Of a stretch of DNA of 64,000 bases, positions 24,390 to 38,221 are shown piece after piece; positions within the stretch are counted from its first letter, which is position 1; each line of letters opens with the position of its first letter. A program made the translations under genes and the position numbers. A model generated the notes under the pieces. That model made no database searches. It was not told where the DNA came from and saw only the letters and a list, made by a program, of their open reading frames with translations. This DNA is from Mya arenaria (Eukaryota; Mollusca; Bivalvia; Myida; Myidae), in the NCBI RefSeq assembly GCF_026914265.1, contig NC_069136.1:15713225-15777224 (forward strand), given 5' to 3'.

Positions 24390-24759
24390 TTAATGATGCA
24401 CTCTAATTCCAAAAAAAGATTTAATACAATTAGTAAAATTGCTTTAATATACCAAAAAAAATGAAAACATGTTGTAAACGATGGTTCTGATGAAGGATAC
24501 TGAGTTTAATTTGAAAGAAAGGTGCAGAATACACCGTATTTCTACCTTATGAGACAATAGTAGATCACAGTAAATATTTTAGTACTCACAAATCATATAA
24601 TATTTGTGCGTTTTCATCTATTTAATACACGGTTACACTCTTGTTATCAGTAATAAATAGTTTACATAAATACATTATTTAGTAAGTACTTAAAGGTTTA
24701 TAACTCAAAATGTATGTTTGTAATACATGTGTATGTATTGATTTTGAGTATCACTTTAA
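24390..24759. mobile_element. MITE family M, copy 1
   Basis: About 370 bp, from TAATGATGCACTCTAATTCC to GAGTATCACTTTAAG, with imperfect inverted ends of the form TAAAG-TGCACTCTTA. It shares internal blocks GAAGGATAC-GAGTTTAATT and GTGTATGTATTGATTTTGA with 34232-34588 and 38222-38553. The matching place in unit 2 (about 50580-50605) lacks it. Confidence 0.75.
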
Positions 24760-25123
24760 GGTATCAGACCCGCAACTGTATGAATGTTGGATGCAGTGAA
24801 CCAATATTGTTTGGGTATTACTTGGAAGGGTGTTGTGTTAAGAAAAAGAAAATTTATACAACATACCGAAAATAGTATAAAAGTAGCACCAAAGGAGCAA
24901 ATACATCAACTGTAATAACTGTGTGTAAAACGTACTTTGTGTAATTTAGTTTACATATAAGTAATCAGCAACCAAATACCTTTCAAATGATACCAAAATC
25001 ATATTGGATCACCAGACATCAAACCTTATTGTTAATACTTTCAGCTTTCTTTAAACTAGCTCCTATTTTGGAGGGTTTCCACCGTGTCATGGTGTATATG
25101 TATAAACCATTATTTGAACAAAG

Positions 25124-28100
25124 GTACAACGTCCTAGTTTGTTTCTATGTACACCGTCCTAGTTTGTTTCTATGTACAACGTCCTAGTTTGTTTCTATGT
25201 ACACGGTCCTAGATTATTTCCAGGTGCAACGTCGTAGTTTGTTTCTATGTACACCGTCCTAGCTTGTTTATATGTACACCGTCCTAGTTTGTTTCTATGT
25301 ACACCGTCCTAGTTTGTTTCTATTTACAACGTCCTAGTTTGTTTCTATGTACACCGTCCTAGTTCATTTTACGGTACAACGTCTTAGTTTGTTTCTATGT
25401 ACACCGTCCTAGTTTGTTTCTATGTACACCGTCCTAGTTTATTTCTAGGTACAACGTCCTAGTTTGTTTCTATGTACACCGTCCTAGCTTGTTTCTATGT
25501 ACACCGTCCTAGTTTGTTTCTATGTATACTGTCCTACTTTGTTTCTATGTACACCGTCCTAGTTTGTTTCTATGTTCACCGTCCTAGTTTATTTCTAGGT
25601 ACAACGTCCTAGTTTGTTTCTAGGTACAACGTCCTAGTTTGTTTCTATGTACACCGTCCTAGTTTGTTTCTATGTACACCGTCCTATTTTGTTTCTATGT
25701 ACACCGTCTTAGTTTGTTTCTATGTACACCGTCCTAGTTTGTTTCTATGTACACCGTCCTAGTTTGTTTCTATGTACACCATCCTCATTTGTTTCTTTGT
25801 ACACCGTCCTAGTTTGTTTCTATGTACACCGTCCTAGTTTGTTTCTATGTACACCATCCTCATTTGTTTCTATGTACACCGTCTTAGTTTGTTTCTATGT
25901 ACACCGTCCTAGTTTGTTTCTATGTACACCGTCCTAGTTTGTTTCTATGTACACCGTTCTAGTTTGTTTCTATGTACACCATCCTCATTTGTTTCTATGT
26001 ACACCATCCTCATTTGTTTCTATGTACACCATCCTCATTTGTTTCTATGTACACCGTCCTAGTTTGTTTCTATGTACACCGTCCTAGTTTGTTTCTATGT
26101 ACACCATCCTCATTTGTTTCTATGTTCACCGTCTTAGTTTGTTTCTATGTACACCGTCCTAGTTTGTTTCTATGTACACCGTCCTAGTTTGTTTCTATGT
26201 ACACCGTCCACATTTGTTTCTATGTACACCGTCCTAGTTTATTTCTATGTACACCGTCCTAGTTTGTTTCTATGTACACCATCCTCATTTGTTTCTATGT
26301 ACACCGTCTTAGTTCGTTTCTATGTACACCGTCCTAGTTTGTTTCTATGTACACCGTCCTAGTTTGTTTCTATGTACACCGTCCTAGTTTGTTTCTATGT
26401 ACACCATCCTCATTTGTTTCTATGTACACCATCCTAATTTGTTTCTATGTACACCATCCTCATTTGTTTCTATGTACACCGTCCTAGTTTATTTCTATGT
26501 ACAACGTCTTAGTTTGTTTCTATGTACACCGTCCTAGTTTGTTTCTATGTACACCATCCTCATTTGTTTCTATGTACATCGTCTTAGTTTGTTCCTATGT
26601 ACAACTTCTTAGTTTGTTTCTAGGTACAACGTCTTAGTTTGTTTCTAGGTACAACGTCTTAGTTTGTTTCTATGTACACCGTCCTAGTTTGTTTCTATGT
26701 ACAACGTCTTAGTTTGTTTCTAGGTACAACGTCCTAGTTTGTTTCTATGTACACCGTCCTAGTTTGTTTCAAGGTACAACGTCCTAGTTTGTTTCTATGT
26801 ACACCGTCCTAGTTTGTTTATATGTTCAACGTCTTAGTTTGTTTCTAGGTACAACGTCCTAGTTTGTTTCTAGGTACAACGTCTTAGTTTGTTTCTATGT
26901 ACACCGTCCTAATTTGTTTCTATGTACAACGTCTTAGCTTGTTTCTAGGTACAACGTCTTAGTTTGTTTCTAGGTACAACGTCCTAGTTTGTTTCTATGT
27001 ACACCGCCCTAATTTGTTTCTATGTACATCGTCCTAGTTTGTTTCTATGTACAACGTCCTAGTTTGTTTCTATGTACAATGTCCTAGTTTGTTTCTATGT
27101 ACAACGTCTTAGTTGGTTTCTATGTACAACGTACTAGTTTGTTTCTATGTACACCGTCCTAGTTTGTTTATATGTACACCGTCCTAGTTTGTTTCTATGT
27201 ACAACGTCCTAGTTTGTTTCTAGGTACAACGTCTTAGTTTGTTTCTATGTACAACGTCCTAGTTTGTTTCTATGTACACCGTCCTAGTTTGTTTCTATGT
27301 ACACCATCCTCATTTGTTTCTATGTACACCGTCCTAGTTTGTTTCTATGTACACCGTCTTAGTTTGTTTCTATGTACACCGTCTTAGTTTGTTTCTAGGC
27401 ACAACGTCTTAGTTTGTTTCTTTGTACACCGTCCTAGTTTGTTTCTATGTACAACGTCCTAGTTTGTTTCTATGTACAACGTCTTAGTTTGTTTCTAGGT
27501 ACAACGTCTTAGTTTGTTTCTAGGTACAACGTCTAAGTTTGTTTCTAGGTACAACGTCTTAGTTTGTTTCTAGGTACAACGTGTTAGTTTGTTTCTAGGT
27601 ACAACGTCTTAGTTTGTTTCTATGTACACCGTCCTAGTTTGTTTCTATGTACAACGTCTTAGTTTGTTTCTAGGTACAACGTCTTAGTTTGTTTCTATGT
27701 ACACCGTCTTAGTTTGTTTCTATGTACACCGTCCTAGTTTGTTTCTATGTACAACGTCTTAGTTTGTTTCTATGTACACCGTCCTACCGTCCTAGTTTGT
27801 TTCTATGTACACCGTCCTTGTTTGTTTCTATGTACAACGTCCTAGTTTGTTTCTTTGTACACCGTCCTAGTTTGTTTCTATGTACAACGTCTTAGTTTGT
27901 TTCTAGGTACAACGTCTTAGTTTGTTTCTATGTACACCGTCCTAGCTTGTTTCTATGTACACCGTCTTAGTTTGTTTCTATGTACACCGTCCTAGTTTGT
28001 TTCTATGTACAACGTCTTAGTTTGTTTCTATGTACACCGTCCTACCGTCCTAGTTTGTTTCTATGTACACCGTCCTAGTTTGTTTCTATGTACAACGTCC

Positions 28101-31100
28101 TAGTTTGTTTCTATGTACACCGTCCTAGTTTGTTTCTATGTACAACGTCTTAGTTTGTTTCTAGGTACAACGTCTTAGTTTGTTTCTATGTACACCGTCC
28201 TAGCTTGTTTCTATGTACACCGTCTTAGTTTGTTTCTATGTACAACGTCCTCATTTGTTTCTATGTACACCGTCCTAGTTTGTTTCTATGTATACTGTCC
28301 TAGTTTGTTTCTATGTACACCGTCCTAGTTTGTTTCTATGTTCACCGTCCTAGTTTATTTCTAGGTACAACGTCCTAGTTTGTTTCTAGGTACAACGTCC
28401 TAGTTTGTTTCTATGTACACCGTCCTAGTTTGTTTCTATGTACACCATCCTCATTTGTTTCTATGTACACCGTCTTAGTTTGTTTCTATGTACACCGTCC
28501 TAGTTTGTTTCTATGTACACCGTCCTAGTTTGTTTCTATGTACACCATCCTCATTTGTTTCTATGTTCACCGTCCTAGTTTGTTTCTATGTACACCGTCC
28601 TAGTTTGTTTCTATGTACACCATCCTCATTTGTTTCTATGTACACCGTCTTAGTTTGTTTCTATGTACACCGTCCTAGTTTGTTTCTATGTACACCGTCC
28701 TAGTTTGTTTCTATGTACACCGTCCTAGTTTGTTTCTATGTACACCATCCTCATTTGTTTCTATGTACACCATCCTCATTTGTTTCTATGTACACCATCC
28801 TCATTTGTTTCTATGTACACCGTCCTAGTTTGTTTCTAGGTACAACGTCCTAGTTTGTTTCTATGTACACCGTCCTAGTTTGTTTCTATGTACAACGTCT
28901 TAGTTTGTTTCTATGTACACCGTCCTAGTTTGTTTCTATGTACACCGTCATAGTTTGTTTCTAGGTACAACGTCCTAGTTTGTTTCTATGTACACCGTCC
29001 TAGTTTGTTTCTAGGTACAACGTCCTAGTTTGTTTCTATGTACACCGTCCTAGTTTGTTTCTATATACACCGTCCTAGTTTGTTTCTATGTACACCGTCC
29101 TAGTTTGTTTCTATGTACAACGTCTTAGTTTGTTTCTATGTACACCGTCCTAGTTTATTTCTATGTACACCGTCCTAGTTTGTTTCTATGTACAACGTCC
29201 TAGTTTGTTTCTATGTACACCGTCCTAGTTTGTTTCTATGAACACCGTCCTAGTTTGTTTCTATGTACACCGTCCTAGTTTGTTTCTATGTACACCGTCC
29301 TAGTTTGTTTTTATGTACACCGTCCTAGTTTGTTTCTATGTACACCGTCCTAGTCTGTTTCTATGTACACCGTCCTAGTTTATTTCTATGTACACCGTCC
29401 TAGTTTTTTTCTATGTACACCGTCCTAGTTTGTTTCTATGTACACCGTCCTAGTTTGTTTCTATGTACACCATCCTCATTTGTTTCTATGTACACCGTCC
29501 TAGTTTGTTTCTATGTACACCGTCCTAGTTTGTTTCTATGTACACCATCCTCATTTGTTTCTATGTACACCGTCTTAGTTTGTTTCTATGTACACCGTCC
29601 TAGTTTGTTTCTATGTACACCGTCCTAGTTTGTTTCTATGTACACCGTCCTAGTTTGTTTCTATGTACACCATCCTCATTTGTTTCTATGTACACCATCC
29701 TCATTTGTTTCTATGTACACCATCCTCATTTGTTTCTATGTACAACGTCCTAGTTTGTTTCTATGTACACCATCCTAGTTTGTTTCTATGTACACCGTCC
29801 TAGTTTATTTCTATGTACACCGTCCTAGTTTTTTTCTACGTACACCGTCCTAGTTTGTTTCTATGTACACCGTCCTAGTTTGTTTCTATGTACACCATCC
29901 TCATTTGTTTCTATGTACACCGTCCTAGTTTGTTTCTATGTACACCGTCCTAGTTTGTTTCTATGTACACCATCCTCATTTGTTTCTATGTACACCGTCT
30001 TAATTTGTTTCTATGTACACCGTCCTAGTTTGTTTCTATGTACACCGTCGTAGTTTGTTTCTATGTACACCGTCCTAGTTTGTTTCTATGTACACCATCC
30101 TCATTTGTTTCTATGTACACCATCCTCATTTGTTTCTATGTACACCATCCTCATTTGTTTCTATGTACACCGTCCTAGTTTGTTTCTATGTACACCATCC
30201 TCATTTGTTTCTATGTACACCATCCTCATTTGTTTCTATGTACACCATCCTCATTGGTTTCTATGTACACCGTCCTAGTTTGTTTCTAGGTACAACGTCC
30301 TAGTTTGTTTCTATGTAAACCGTCTTAGTTTGTTTCTATGTACACCGTCCTAGTTTGTTTCTATGTACACCGTCCTAGTTTGTTTCTAGGTACAACGTCT
30401 TAGTTTGTTTCTATGTACACCGTCCTAGTTTGTTTCTATGTACACCGTCCTAGTTTGTTTCTATGTACACCGTCCTAGTTTGTTTCTATGTACAACGTCT
30501 TAGTTTGTTTCTATGTACACCGTCCTAGTTTGTTTCTATGTACACCGTCCTAGTTTGTTTCTATGTACACCGTCCTAGTTTGTTTCTATGTACACCATCC
30601 TCATTTGTTTCTATGTACATCGTCCTAGTTTGTTTCTATGTACAACGTCCTAGTTTGTTTCTATGTACACCATCCTCATTTGTTTCTATGTACACCGTCC
30701 TAGTTTGTTTCTATGTACACCGTCCTAGTTTGTTTCTATGTACAACGTCCTAGTTTGTTTCTATGTACACCATCCTCATTTGTTTCTATGTACACCGTCC
30801 TAGTTTGTTTCTATGTACAACGTCCTAGTTTGTTTCTATGTACACCATCCTCATTTGTTTCTATGTACAACGTCTTAGTTTGTTTCTATGTACACCGTCC
30901 TAGTTTGTTTCTAGGTACAACGTCTTAGTTTGTTTCTATGTACACCGTCTTAGTTTGTTTCTATGTACACCGTCCTAGTTTGTTTGTATGTACGCCGTCC
31001 TAGTTTGTTTCCATGTACAACGTCCTAGTTTGTTTCTATGTACACCATCCTCATTTGTTTCTATGTACACCGTCCTAGTTTGTTTCTATGTACACCGTCC

Positions 31101-31511
31101 TAGTTTGTTTCTATGTACAACGTCCTCATTTGTTTCTATGTACACCGTCTTAGTTTGTTTCTATGTACACCATCCTCATTTGTTTCTTTGTACACCGTGC
31201 TAGTTTATTTCTATGTACACTGTCCTAGTTTGTTTCTATGTACACCGTCCTAGTTTGTTTCTAGGCACACCGTCCTTTTTTCTTTCTAGGTACAACGTCC
31301 TCATTTGTTTCTATGTACACCGTCTTAGTTTGTTTCTAGGCACACCGTCCTAGTTTGTTTCTAGGTACAACGTCCTCATTTGTTTCTATGTACACCGTCC
31401 TAGTTTGTTTCTATGTACACCGTCCTAGATTGTTTCTATGTACACCGTCCTAGATTGTTTCTATGTACACCATCTTAGTTTGTTTCTAGGCACACCGTCC
31501 TAGTTTGTTTC
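25124..31511 (+). repeat. 25-bp minisatellite array, about 255 copies
   Basis: 6388 bp of direct 25-bp units, consensus GTACACCGTCCTAGTTTG plus TTTCTAT. Three variants dominate: ACACCGTCCTAG, ACACCATCCTCA and ACAACGTCTTAG (often followed by CTAGG). Two units carry the same 8-bp insertion, at 27781 and 28039, exactly 258 bp apart (10 x 25 + 8). Patterned blocks such as that at 29466 recur 425 bp later (17 units). The array is absent from unit 2. All 71-codon open frames in it are generated by the repeat. Confidence 0.98.
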
Positions 31512-32680
31512 CGCAAGCATGTGTGTCATCAAATGTGAAAAAAAAGAAAAATAAATAAAAAAATTAATTTACTCCTGTGAATCTTAATTATTTACTTAAC
31601 TGGCGATCAATTGTAACATTGTTCTACAAAATACTCGTAAAAACACTACAATTTATTGATACTATTATTTAAAATTTTACAATTTTACGATTTTAATCCT
31701 ACGAACTACTTTTACTCATACGGCATGCATCCGAGGTTGTTTTCGATTAAAAATAACCCAGATGTTCTGAATGCCGGGTTTAGTGAAATCGACGGTGTAT
31801 ACAACTGATTCCTTTCGAATCAATCGCTCCCAAATATTGGAATATGTAGTCACGTAATATCTAGCGTGAAAGTGTAACTGCCAACCGACGGTGATGGCAA
31901 ATAGTCGCAAAAGTGGGTAAAAAGTGGATGAACACCTACATTGTTATAATTTGGAAAACACTTACTTTTTATATTAAAACAACAAGAGTGAATAAGAACC
32001 CAAACCAAAATAAAATGCCTTCATTTTTTTCATCAAAACAAACAAGTTGTTTACGTTTAGATAATTAATAGTTTTCAGGTGTGTTTGATGACACCGTTCA
32101 CTAAACCTATTGTGTGTTGCCATCCATTATTTTTAATGAAGCTATTCTTATTGTGCAACGGACTAAAAACTTATTTTTTGCGCTTAAATTTGTTTGGGAA
32201 ATGATCATTGCCTGTGATCACGGAGCGATTACAGTCATGAAAAGTTTTGTCACTGGATTGATTCAATTTATACAACTATGTCGGAATTTTAGTAGTATCC
32301 TTCGTGGAGTTGGTACACAGTATGTGTAGGTGCTGCTTTAAGTGATAAATTACCATTGAAACTTGTTCTGAATAAAATAAGCATATAGGATTCGGCCGTT
32401 TAACACGTCCTGTTTAAGTTCAGTTGCATGATGCAAGCACCAATTGCCGTAGTTAACCGCACGCTCAGCTGTTAATAAATGGTATCAAGCGCCTGTGTAC
32501 ACCGCACAGGTCCCGGCTAGAGACCACCAAATGTCCTTTAGACTCTATACTGAATTAACCGATTAGCAGGCAAAATAACACTGATTTCTAGTTTGTCACG
32601 ACCCTATAAAACATCTAAAAATCAGTTCAACTTGTGTATTTATCAAAACCCTTTATCAGAAACAAATATCTTCTTTTTTT
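31512..32680. other. Intergenic between minisatellite and resumed unit homology
   Basis: No gene is supported. This stretch and the array before it have no clear counterpart in unit 2, whose homology passes from about 50.85-50.94 kb (matching 24.95 kb) to about 50.95 kb (matching 32.70 kb). Confidence 0.4.
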
Positions 32681-32689
32681 AAAATAAGC

Positions 32690-34231
32690 AAGGTTGAATG
32701 TAGCCACTTTGTTTTCGATAAAGGTAGTTAATTTCTATCACAACTGTGCTGCCTGATATATTGTATCCTGCAATTGTTACTATTAGAAAGCAGAGCATTT
32801 GACCATTTCTGTCTTCATCATGATTGGACACCATCAGAGATTCCGAAAACAAGTAACAAGAAAACACTCATTTTGGGTACGTTTTTTTACAGCTTTCAAT
32901 ATTTTTCAAAGTTTAAACTTAAAGTGTTATATACATATTAGGAATTCTTCCTTCGAGTGGTAACCGATGTTGTTGAAAATAGGGGAATCAAGTTTGCAAG
33001 TATTCTGGATCAACACCATGCAAGTGGGGGCTGTTGATCATGACGAGCACGTTTCGTAAGTAAATCATCTCAGGCAAGTATTATTGTTGATTCATTGGTT
33101 TAAATAAAATAATATGACATGCTTTATAATCTTAAAACTATTGGAAAAATGGTTTGATCTACTATTTGACTTATACTAATGAGTAGGTGAATAATATGAC
33201 CTTCAAGCAAGAAAACAGGTTTTTGATAAAAAATAAAGGACATTTTTACTCAGTTTGTGGTGAAAACCTTTTAGACATAACGATGTCAAACCTCAATAAA
33301 ATTAACAGCACTATCTTTAACATTTGCATATCATCTTTAATCATTTTCATTGCATTATAAATAGTTGTGGTTTAAATTTTACTGAGTAAACATGTTAATT
33401 AATAAAGGCCCCATGGCTGTTCCATAATCATTTAATCTTTATATCCGTAGAATCACGTTTTGTACAATTAAGGGGCAAATAAACTGTATTTAATCAGTTA
33501 AATACATCATACTTAAATACAATATATTGCAAAATATATCGGAATTACCCATGGTCCACAGGTGTACCATTAATTTGATATTCGTTGATTGACGTTTTCT
33601 ACATTAAGAGGCGATTAAAGTATTAATTGATCACAGAATATTTACAAACATTAACAGTACATACAATATATTGCAAAACAAGTAAACATCATCGAATTTA
33701 TATAATCCTTCTTTTTGTAATGCTTTAACGCTATCTTTTGCTAATTGCCTAACATTATTATTCATGAGATAAATAATTTCAATGACAGTAAGATCTAGAA
33801 AGGTCATTTGAGAAAGCATATTTATATCAGGTAGGGTTTGCATACAACGTACATTTAAATACAAAATGACACTTATACTCGTGGAGTCACAGAGCCTTAA
33901 AGTCTAGAATCAATAAATTCACATAACATCCTACTGTATGGATTAGCAACGAGCTTTCCTTTTTCTCAGGTCAAAATTCAAATAACCATCACATTTTCTT
34001 ATTATTTTATATGGATTTTTTCGGAATATACCTATCATCTTTCGTCTAAATGTTTTTGTAATGGCATAAAAAAACGTCTCGCCCAAATTGCTATCTTTGG
34101 TCCCAAACTGCTATTCTGTTAATATTTTCTCGCCGTTTAATGTTTTATAAATTATTATGTTGCCATTAAGTGTATGTTGACAATTACCATCAATTACAAT
34201 TTTAATTCGTACCGTCTTTGTATCGAAATGT
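32690..34231. other. Non-coding part of unit 1, matched in unit 2
   Basis: Collinear with about 50940-52615 (for example GTTGTTGAAAATAGGG at 32970 and 51510, and ACATCATACTTAAATACAA near 33506 and 52057). Open frames on both strands are broken or shifted in the other copy, so I find no gene. Confidence 0.5.
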
Positions 34232-34588
34232 TTAAAGATGCACTCTTACTCCCAAATAAGATTTACGACAATAAATTCAAACTTTTTAATATACCAAAAT
34301 AAAGGATAAATAAATGTCGAAGACAATGGTTCGTATTAAGGATACCGAGTTTAATTTGAAATAAAGGTGCAGTAAAACCGTATGAGACGATAGCAGATGA
34401 CAGTAAACATTTTAGCACTCACCAATCGTTTAATATTTTTGCGTATTCATCTATTAAATACACGTGTTATCAGTTATTAATATTTTCCAAAAAAATGCAT
34501 CAATTAGTAAGTAGTTAAAGGTTTATCACTCAAAAGTTATGTTTGTGATACAAGTGTATGTATTGATTTTGAATAAAAGTGTAACTAT
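34232..34588. mobile_element. MITE family M, copy 2
   Basis: About 357 bp, from TTAAAGATGCACTCTTACTC to AAAAGTGTAACTATAA, with 13 of 16 terminal bases inverted-complementary. The unit 2 counterpart (about 52617-52632) joins TACCGTC directly to AAAATGCTGG without the element. Confidence 0.8.
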
Positions 34589-34751
34589 AAAATGCTGGTT
34601 CAAATAACACGTCGGATGATAGATTTACTCTAAAAATGTTTCATATGTTATAATTTAAATTCTTGATATTTAAAGAAGGCGTGCATTGGCAATTTATACA
34701 GAATATTGTTTATATATAGTTTTGGTAACGCTCGAAATGTTCAGGATGTTG

Positions 34752-37700
34752 AATCCAATTTACAGTTTATCAACTTCTTTAAAATTATTAACTCCCCAGA
34801 CTTCTGACTTGTTAACAAGAATAGGCACAATCATAGTATAGAACAACGATAACTTGGTCTTAACATCTAATTTGATTCGATCGAACAACATCAGGAGACT
34901 ATTATATGCCCTAAGGTCTTGATCATGTAGCATATTACCAGCACTAGACATAGTACCTGAATACATAAAATTAATACCTAAGTACGTAAAATTATCAACA
35001 GCTTCAATAATCTCATTATTTATAAAAAAAAACACTCAATATTTCGAATTTGCTTCGTCTTTTCAAATATTCAAACGTTTGTTTTATTAACATTAATTTT
35101 CACTTCCCATTTAATAGAGAAATGATAAATAGAGTTAATCTGAGCTGGGAGACAGCCTGCATATGCAACAAAACGCACAATATCATCAGCAAATAGAATC
35201 ATATACATATATCGCAGTTTAAGGTCTTTAGTACAGAGTGAGTTGAATTCAATATTTTCATATGTATCATTTATAAAAAATATAAATAAAACGGTTGATA
35301 ATGGCTCTCCCTGTTTCAGACCGACTGTAACATCAAACATTTGATAATAGCTATTATTAGGATTGGATGTCGCTATATATACACTTAATCATGTTGATCA
35401 TTTTACAGCTGATACCTAAATGAATAAATTTTACCCATATTGTATCTCTATTAACTATGTCAAAAGCTCTTTTGTAATCTATGAATGCGCACCACAGTTT
35501 GGAACCTTTGTTAAGGACATTTTGTATAGTAGCGTGTAGTACGAAAATTGCATCAGCTGCAGAGTGACCATCTCTGAAACCATATTGTCCATCATAAAAA
35601 TGAGTATTATTTTCACACCATTGGTTAATTCGATTTCTTAATATTAGTGAATATATTTTGGCAGTAACATTAACTAGAGTAATGCCTCTATAATTTGCCG
35701 GTTGCCGGATTAGTATGATCTCTCATTTTAAAAATTGTGATAATTACGCCTTTAGTCCAGCATTTCGGATAAACACAATAATCATAAATATAGTTGAACA
35801 GAGTACAAATATATGTCGAAATAAAATCGTTACCGGAAATGACAAAATCCGCGACATTTCTATCGAAATAACAGGCTTTGTGCCGCCTCAGCGACTCAGT
35901 GGTTTTAACAACTTCTATTGATATTTTATAGTCGAGAAAAGCAAGAGAGACTTTCGTCTGTCGACAAATATGGTCTCTAATGTAAAATTGACCCTCAGCT
36001 GAATTTTAAATGTTTGAAAAATGATCAAAAAAACAAATTTTCCGATACATTAGTGGAAGACTTAGCAGAAATGAAAAGTTTTTAATGTATTTCTAAAATT
36101 CACGAAGTGCTGTTTTTTACTTGAAGATGATATCGTTTTCTTTTCTGCACCATGAACTATATGTTTAGCTTTGCGTTTTGCTTTAGAAAATTTACTCCTC
36201 TTTTAAAACTGTAGTTTATTTTCATCAGTATTACTATGATCGTTTCGCTGTCCAGAAATCACATTTCGCGTTTTTACAGTTTTCATCAAACCAAGACGCT
36301 TTTTTTAGTATTTCTATTTCCGGTAGATTTACGTCTAAAATAAAGTATTCTCGAAAGAATTTAAAGAGATGTCATGCATAAGATTTGAAAAGTTTTGCAA
36401 ACAATTGTCAATTTGTTAATGATTGCAAGAAAATGTTTCTTCGGGAAATATCCCACATAATTTTGTCATATTCGTGACAAGTATCATTTAATTCAAGCTG
36501 TGCAATTAACAGAAACATAAACTGAACTGTGGTCCGAGAATTCGGTCAAGTCCATAACATACATTTTATTGATAAATTCATAACAGTTGTGATTGCAGAT
36601 AATATAATCCACAAGACTTGAAGTTGGTTTATTTATCCACGATCCGTGAAAAGTACAGTTACCCGCCTCTAAACGGCCATTGAGATTAATAGGTCCTTCT
36701 CTTTACAAATAATTAAAGTCATGAATCAAATTGATTGCATATGTTATCATTGTTACGTCTGTGTGGTAGGCTAATTGCAATTTGATTATACTCTGGTAAA
36801 TCAATATATCGGTCAAGGTGTATTACAGGTATATAGTCCGGGAGCTCACCCGTGCGTGAATTAAGGGAACCTGTCAAATACACATCGTCGAGACTCTTGT
36901 ATTTACGAATACATGAGTTAAGCTGATCGAAAAACTCAAATTCAAACAATGTGGAATTAACATTTCTATAAACAGAAGAATCGTGTGGATGAATGTAACA
37001 TACACAAAAGGAAGCATCACGGTTTGATTGTATCAATTCTGTTTTACATTTAAACCAAATATAACCTTTATCACATAGTTCGAAGTTCAATGTAATTTTT
37101 GTAGCATTATTTAATATAAACAATAACACCACCAATGTGGCGCTTAGCTTTTGAATTAAAGTTAGGTCTTGGACAGTTAAAGTTATCAAAACCTTCAATA
37201 GATAAATAAGTTAATTTAGAGTGCCAAGTCTCAGTAAGTAAAAGTAAGTCATAATTAGACACTAAAGTTAAAAAAATCTGAATCGTTCAGTTTTGCTTTA
37301 ATGCCTTGGGCATTCCAAACTATAAATGATAGCTGTGATTGGCCAAGATCCTGGCTAAAGCCCAAAGCACGGATAGTTTTAACCGTGTTCATTTTGTTGT
37401 TAATAGAAAGCTTGTCATATCACAGGTCCTGACGGACCTTGACCATCGCAGGGATGAGGCACTTCCGGCGCTCCTGGATTTCTGGAGGAAACTGATCACT
37501 ACAGCGGATCCGAGTGGAGTTATCACCGCCGGTCGTGGCATTGAAGCCATTTTGAGCGTTCATGTCACGTAATTTGATGGGCTCGTTCCATTTTGATGTT
37601 CTCATGAGCATGGGCAATATGAAATGTGTCGCGGAAGTAATCGAGCAGGATCTTAACACATTCTTCTAAGCGCCTTTCGTCAGGAGTTGCGCGCTCGTGG

Positions 37701-38110
37701 AAGCCAAAAAATAAAAGATTGTTCCTCGAAGAGCGAGATTTGAGGTCGGTTATGTCCTCGTTCACTTGTTTAACTTTAGCAAATTCACGTTCAAGTTTGG
37801 AGATTCGATCTTGTTCGGACTTTAGTGAAAGCTTCAATTTTCTTAATTAGGGTTCCTTGATCGCTGGAACATTTTTCAAGGGACGAAAACGGTTGTCAAT
37901 GAGAGAGATCGGAGAGCTGCTTTTTTATCACATCTAGTTTTGATAAACGTTTGTCGAGAAAGTTAAACCGCTCACATATCAGTTTGAAATTGTCATTTTC
38001 ACTGCCTACCGGAGATTTCAGATATGTAGGCTGGCAATGCGGAGGTACCCGGGGTACTGAGGGTATATGTTGCATATTGTACTGGGGGGTCGTGGGGTAC
38101 AAAAAGTTGC
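34752..38110 (-). mobile_element. APE-type LINE fragment, 3'-truncated and decayed
   Basis: Read on the minus strand in order. ORF1-like pieces (38102-37565) have a coiled coil (KLEREFAKVK) and an RNA-binding-like SRRNN-type segment (SSRNNLLFFGF). An APE endonuclease follows (about 37320-36600) with VWNAQGIK, TETWHSK and GSLNSRTG. Then a reverse transcriptase (about 35600-34760) with GFRDGHSAADAIF, DYKRAFD, GLKQGEPLS and FADDI, ending near EVWGVNNFKEVDKL. Several stops and frame breaks show it is dead. The usual C-terminal part, 3' UTR and tail are missing at 34750, exactly where unit 1 homology ends. Loss of the 3' end is not how LINEs normally truncate, so rearrangement is likely. Confidence 0.8.
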
Positions 38111-38221
38111 TGTTTGAGAACCGTTCATTGCATTCATGTGCTCATTAATGCCATACTAGGCAAATCGTAATCGTATAACCATTATTTAAAAACATAAACA
38201 ATTCCATTAACCGTTTCAATT

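Larger units (their letters stand above)
16560..34750. repeat. Segmental duplication unit 1 (contains gene C)
   Basis: Collinear with 38147-52795. The match starts at ATTAATGGCATTCTAAGGCA / ATTAATGCCATACTAGGCAA, runs through every exon of genes C and D and their upstream flanks, and ends at GTTCAGGATGTTGA in both. Unit 1 alone contains the 25-bp minisatellite and two of the MITE copies. Unit 2 alone contains one MITE, a SINE and the 3.66-kb transposon. Confidence 0.85.

Noticed and set aside
25722-31203. Many + strand open frames of exactly 71 codons reading VCFYVHRPSLFLCTPS repeats
   Set aside because: They are generated by the 25-bp unit: 25 is not divisible by 3, so each frame meets the TAG in the unit every third repeat. 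The regular length shows an artefact, not a repeat protein.
25124-31511. CRISPR-like regular array
   Set aside because: Units are contiguous direct repeats with no unique spacers, in a genome with spliced genes and SINEs.
31716-31910. 64-codon minus-strand open frame ending FNRKQPRMHAV
   Set aside because: Reads fairly protein-like, but it has no domain, no convincing splice borders and no counterpart in unit 2; too weak to call.
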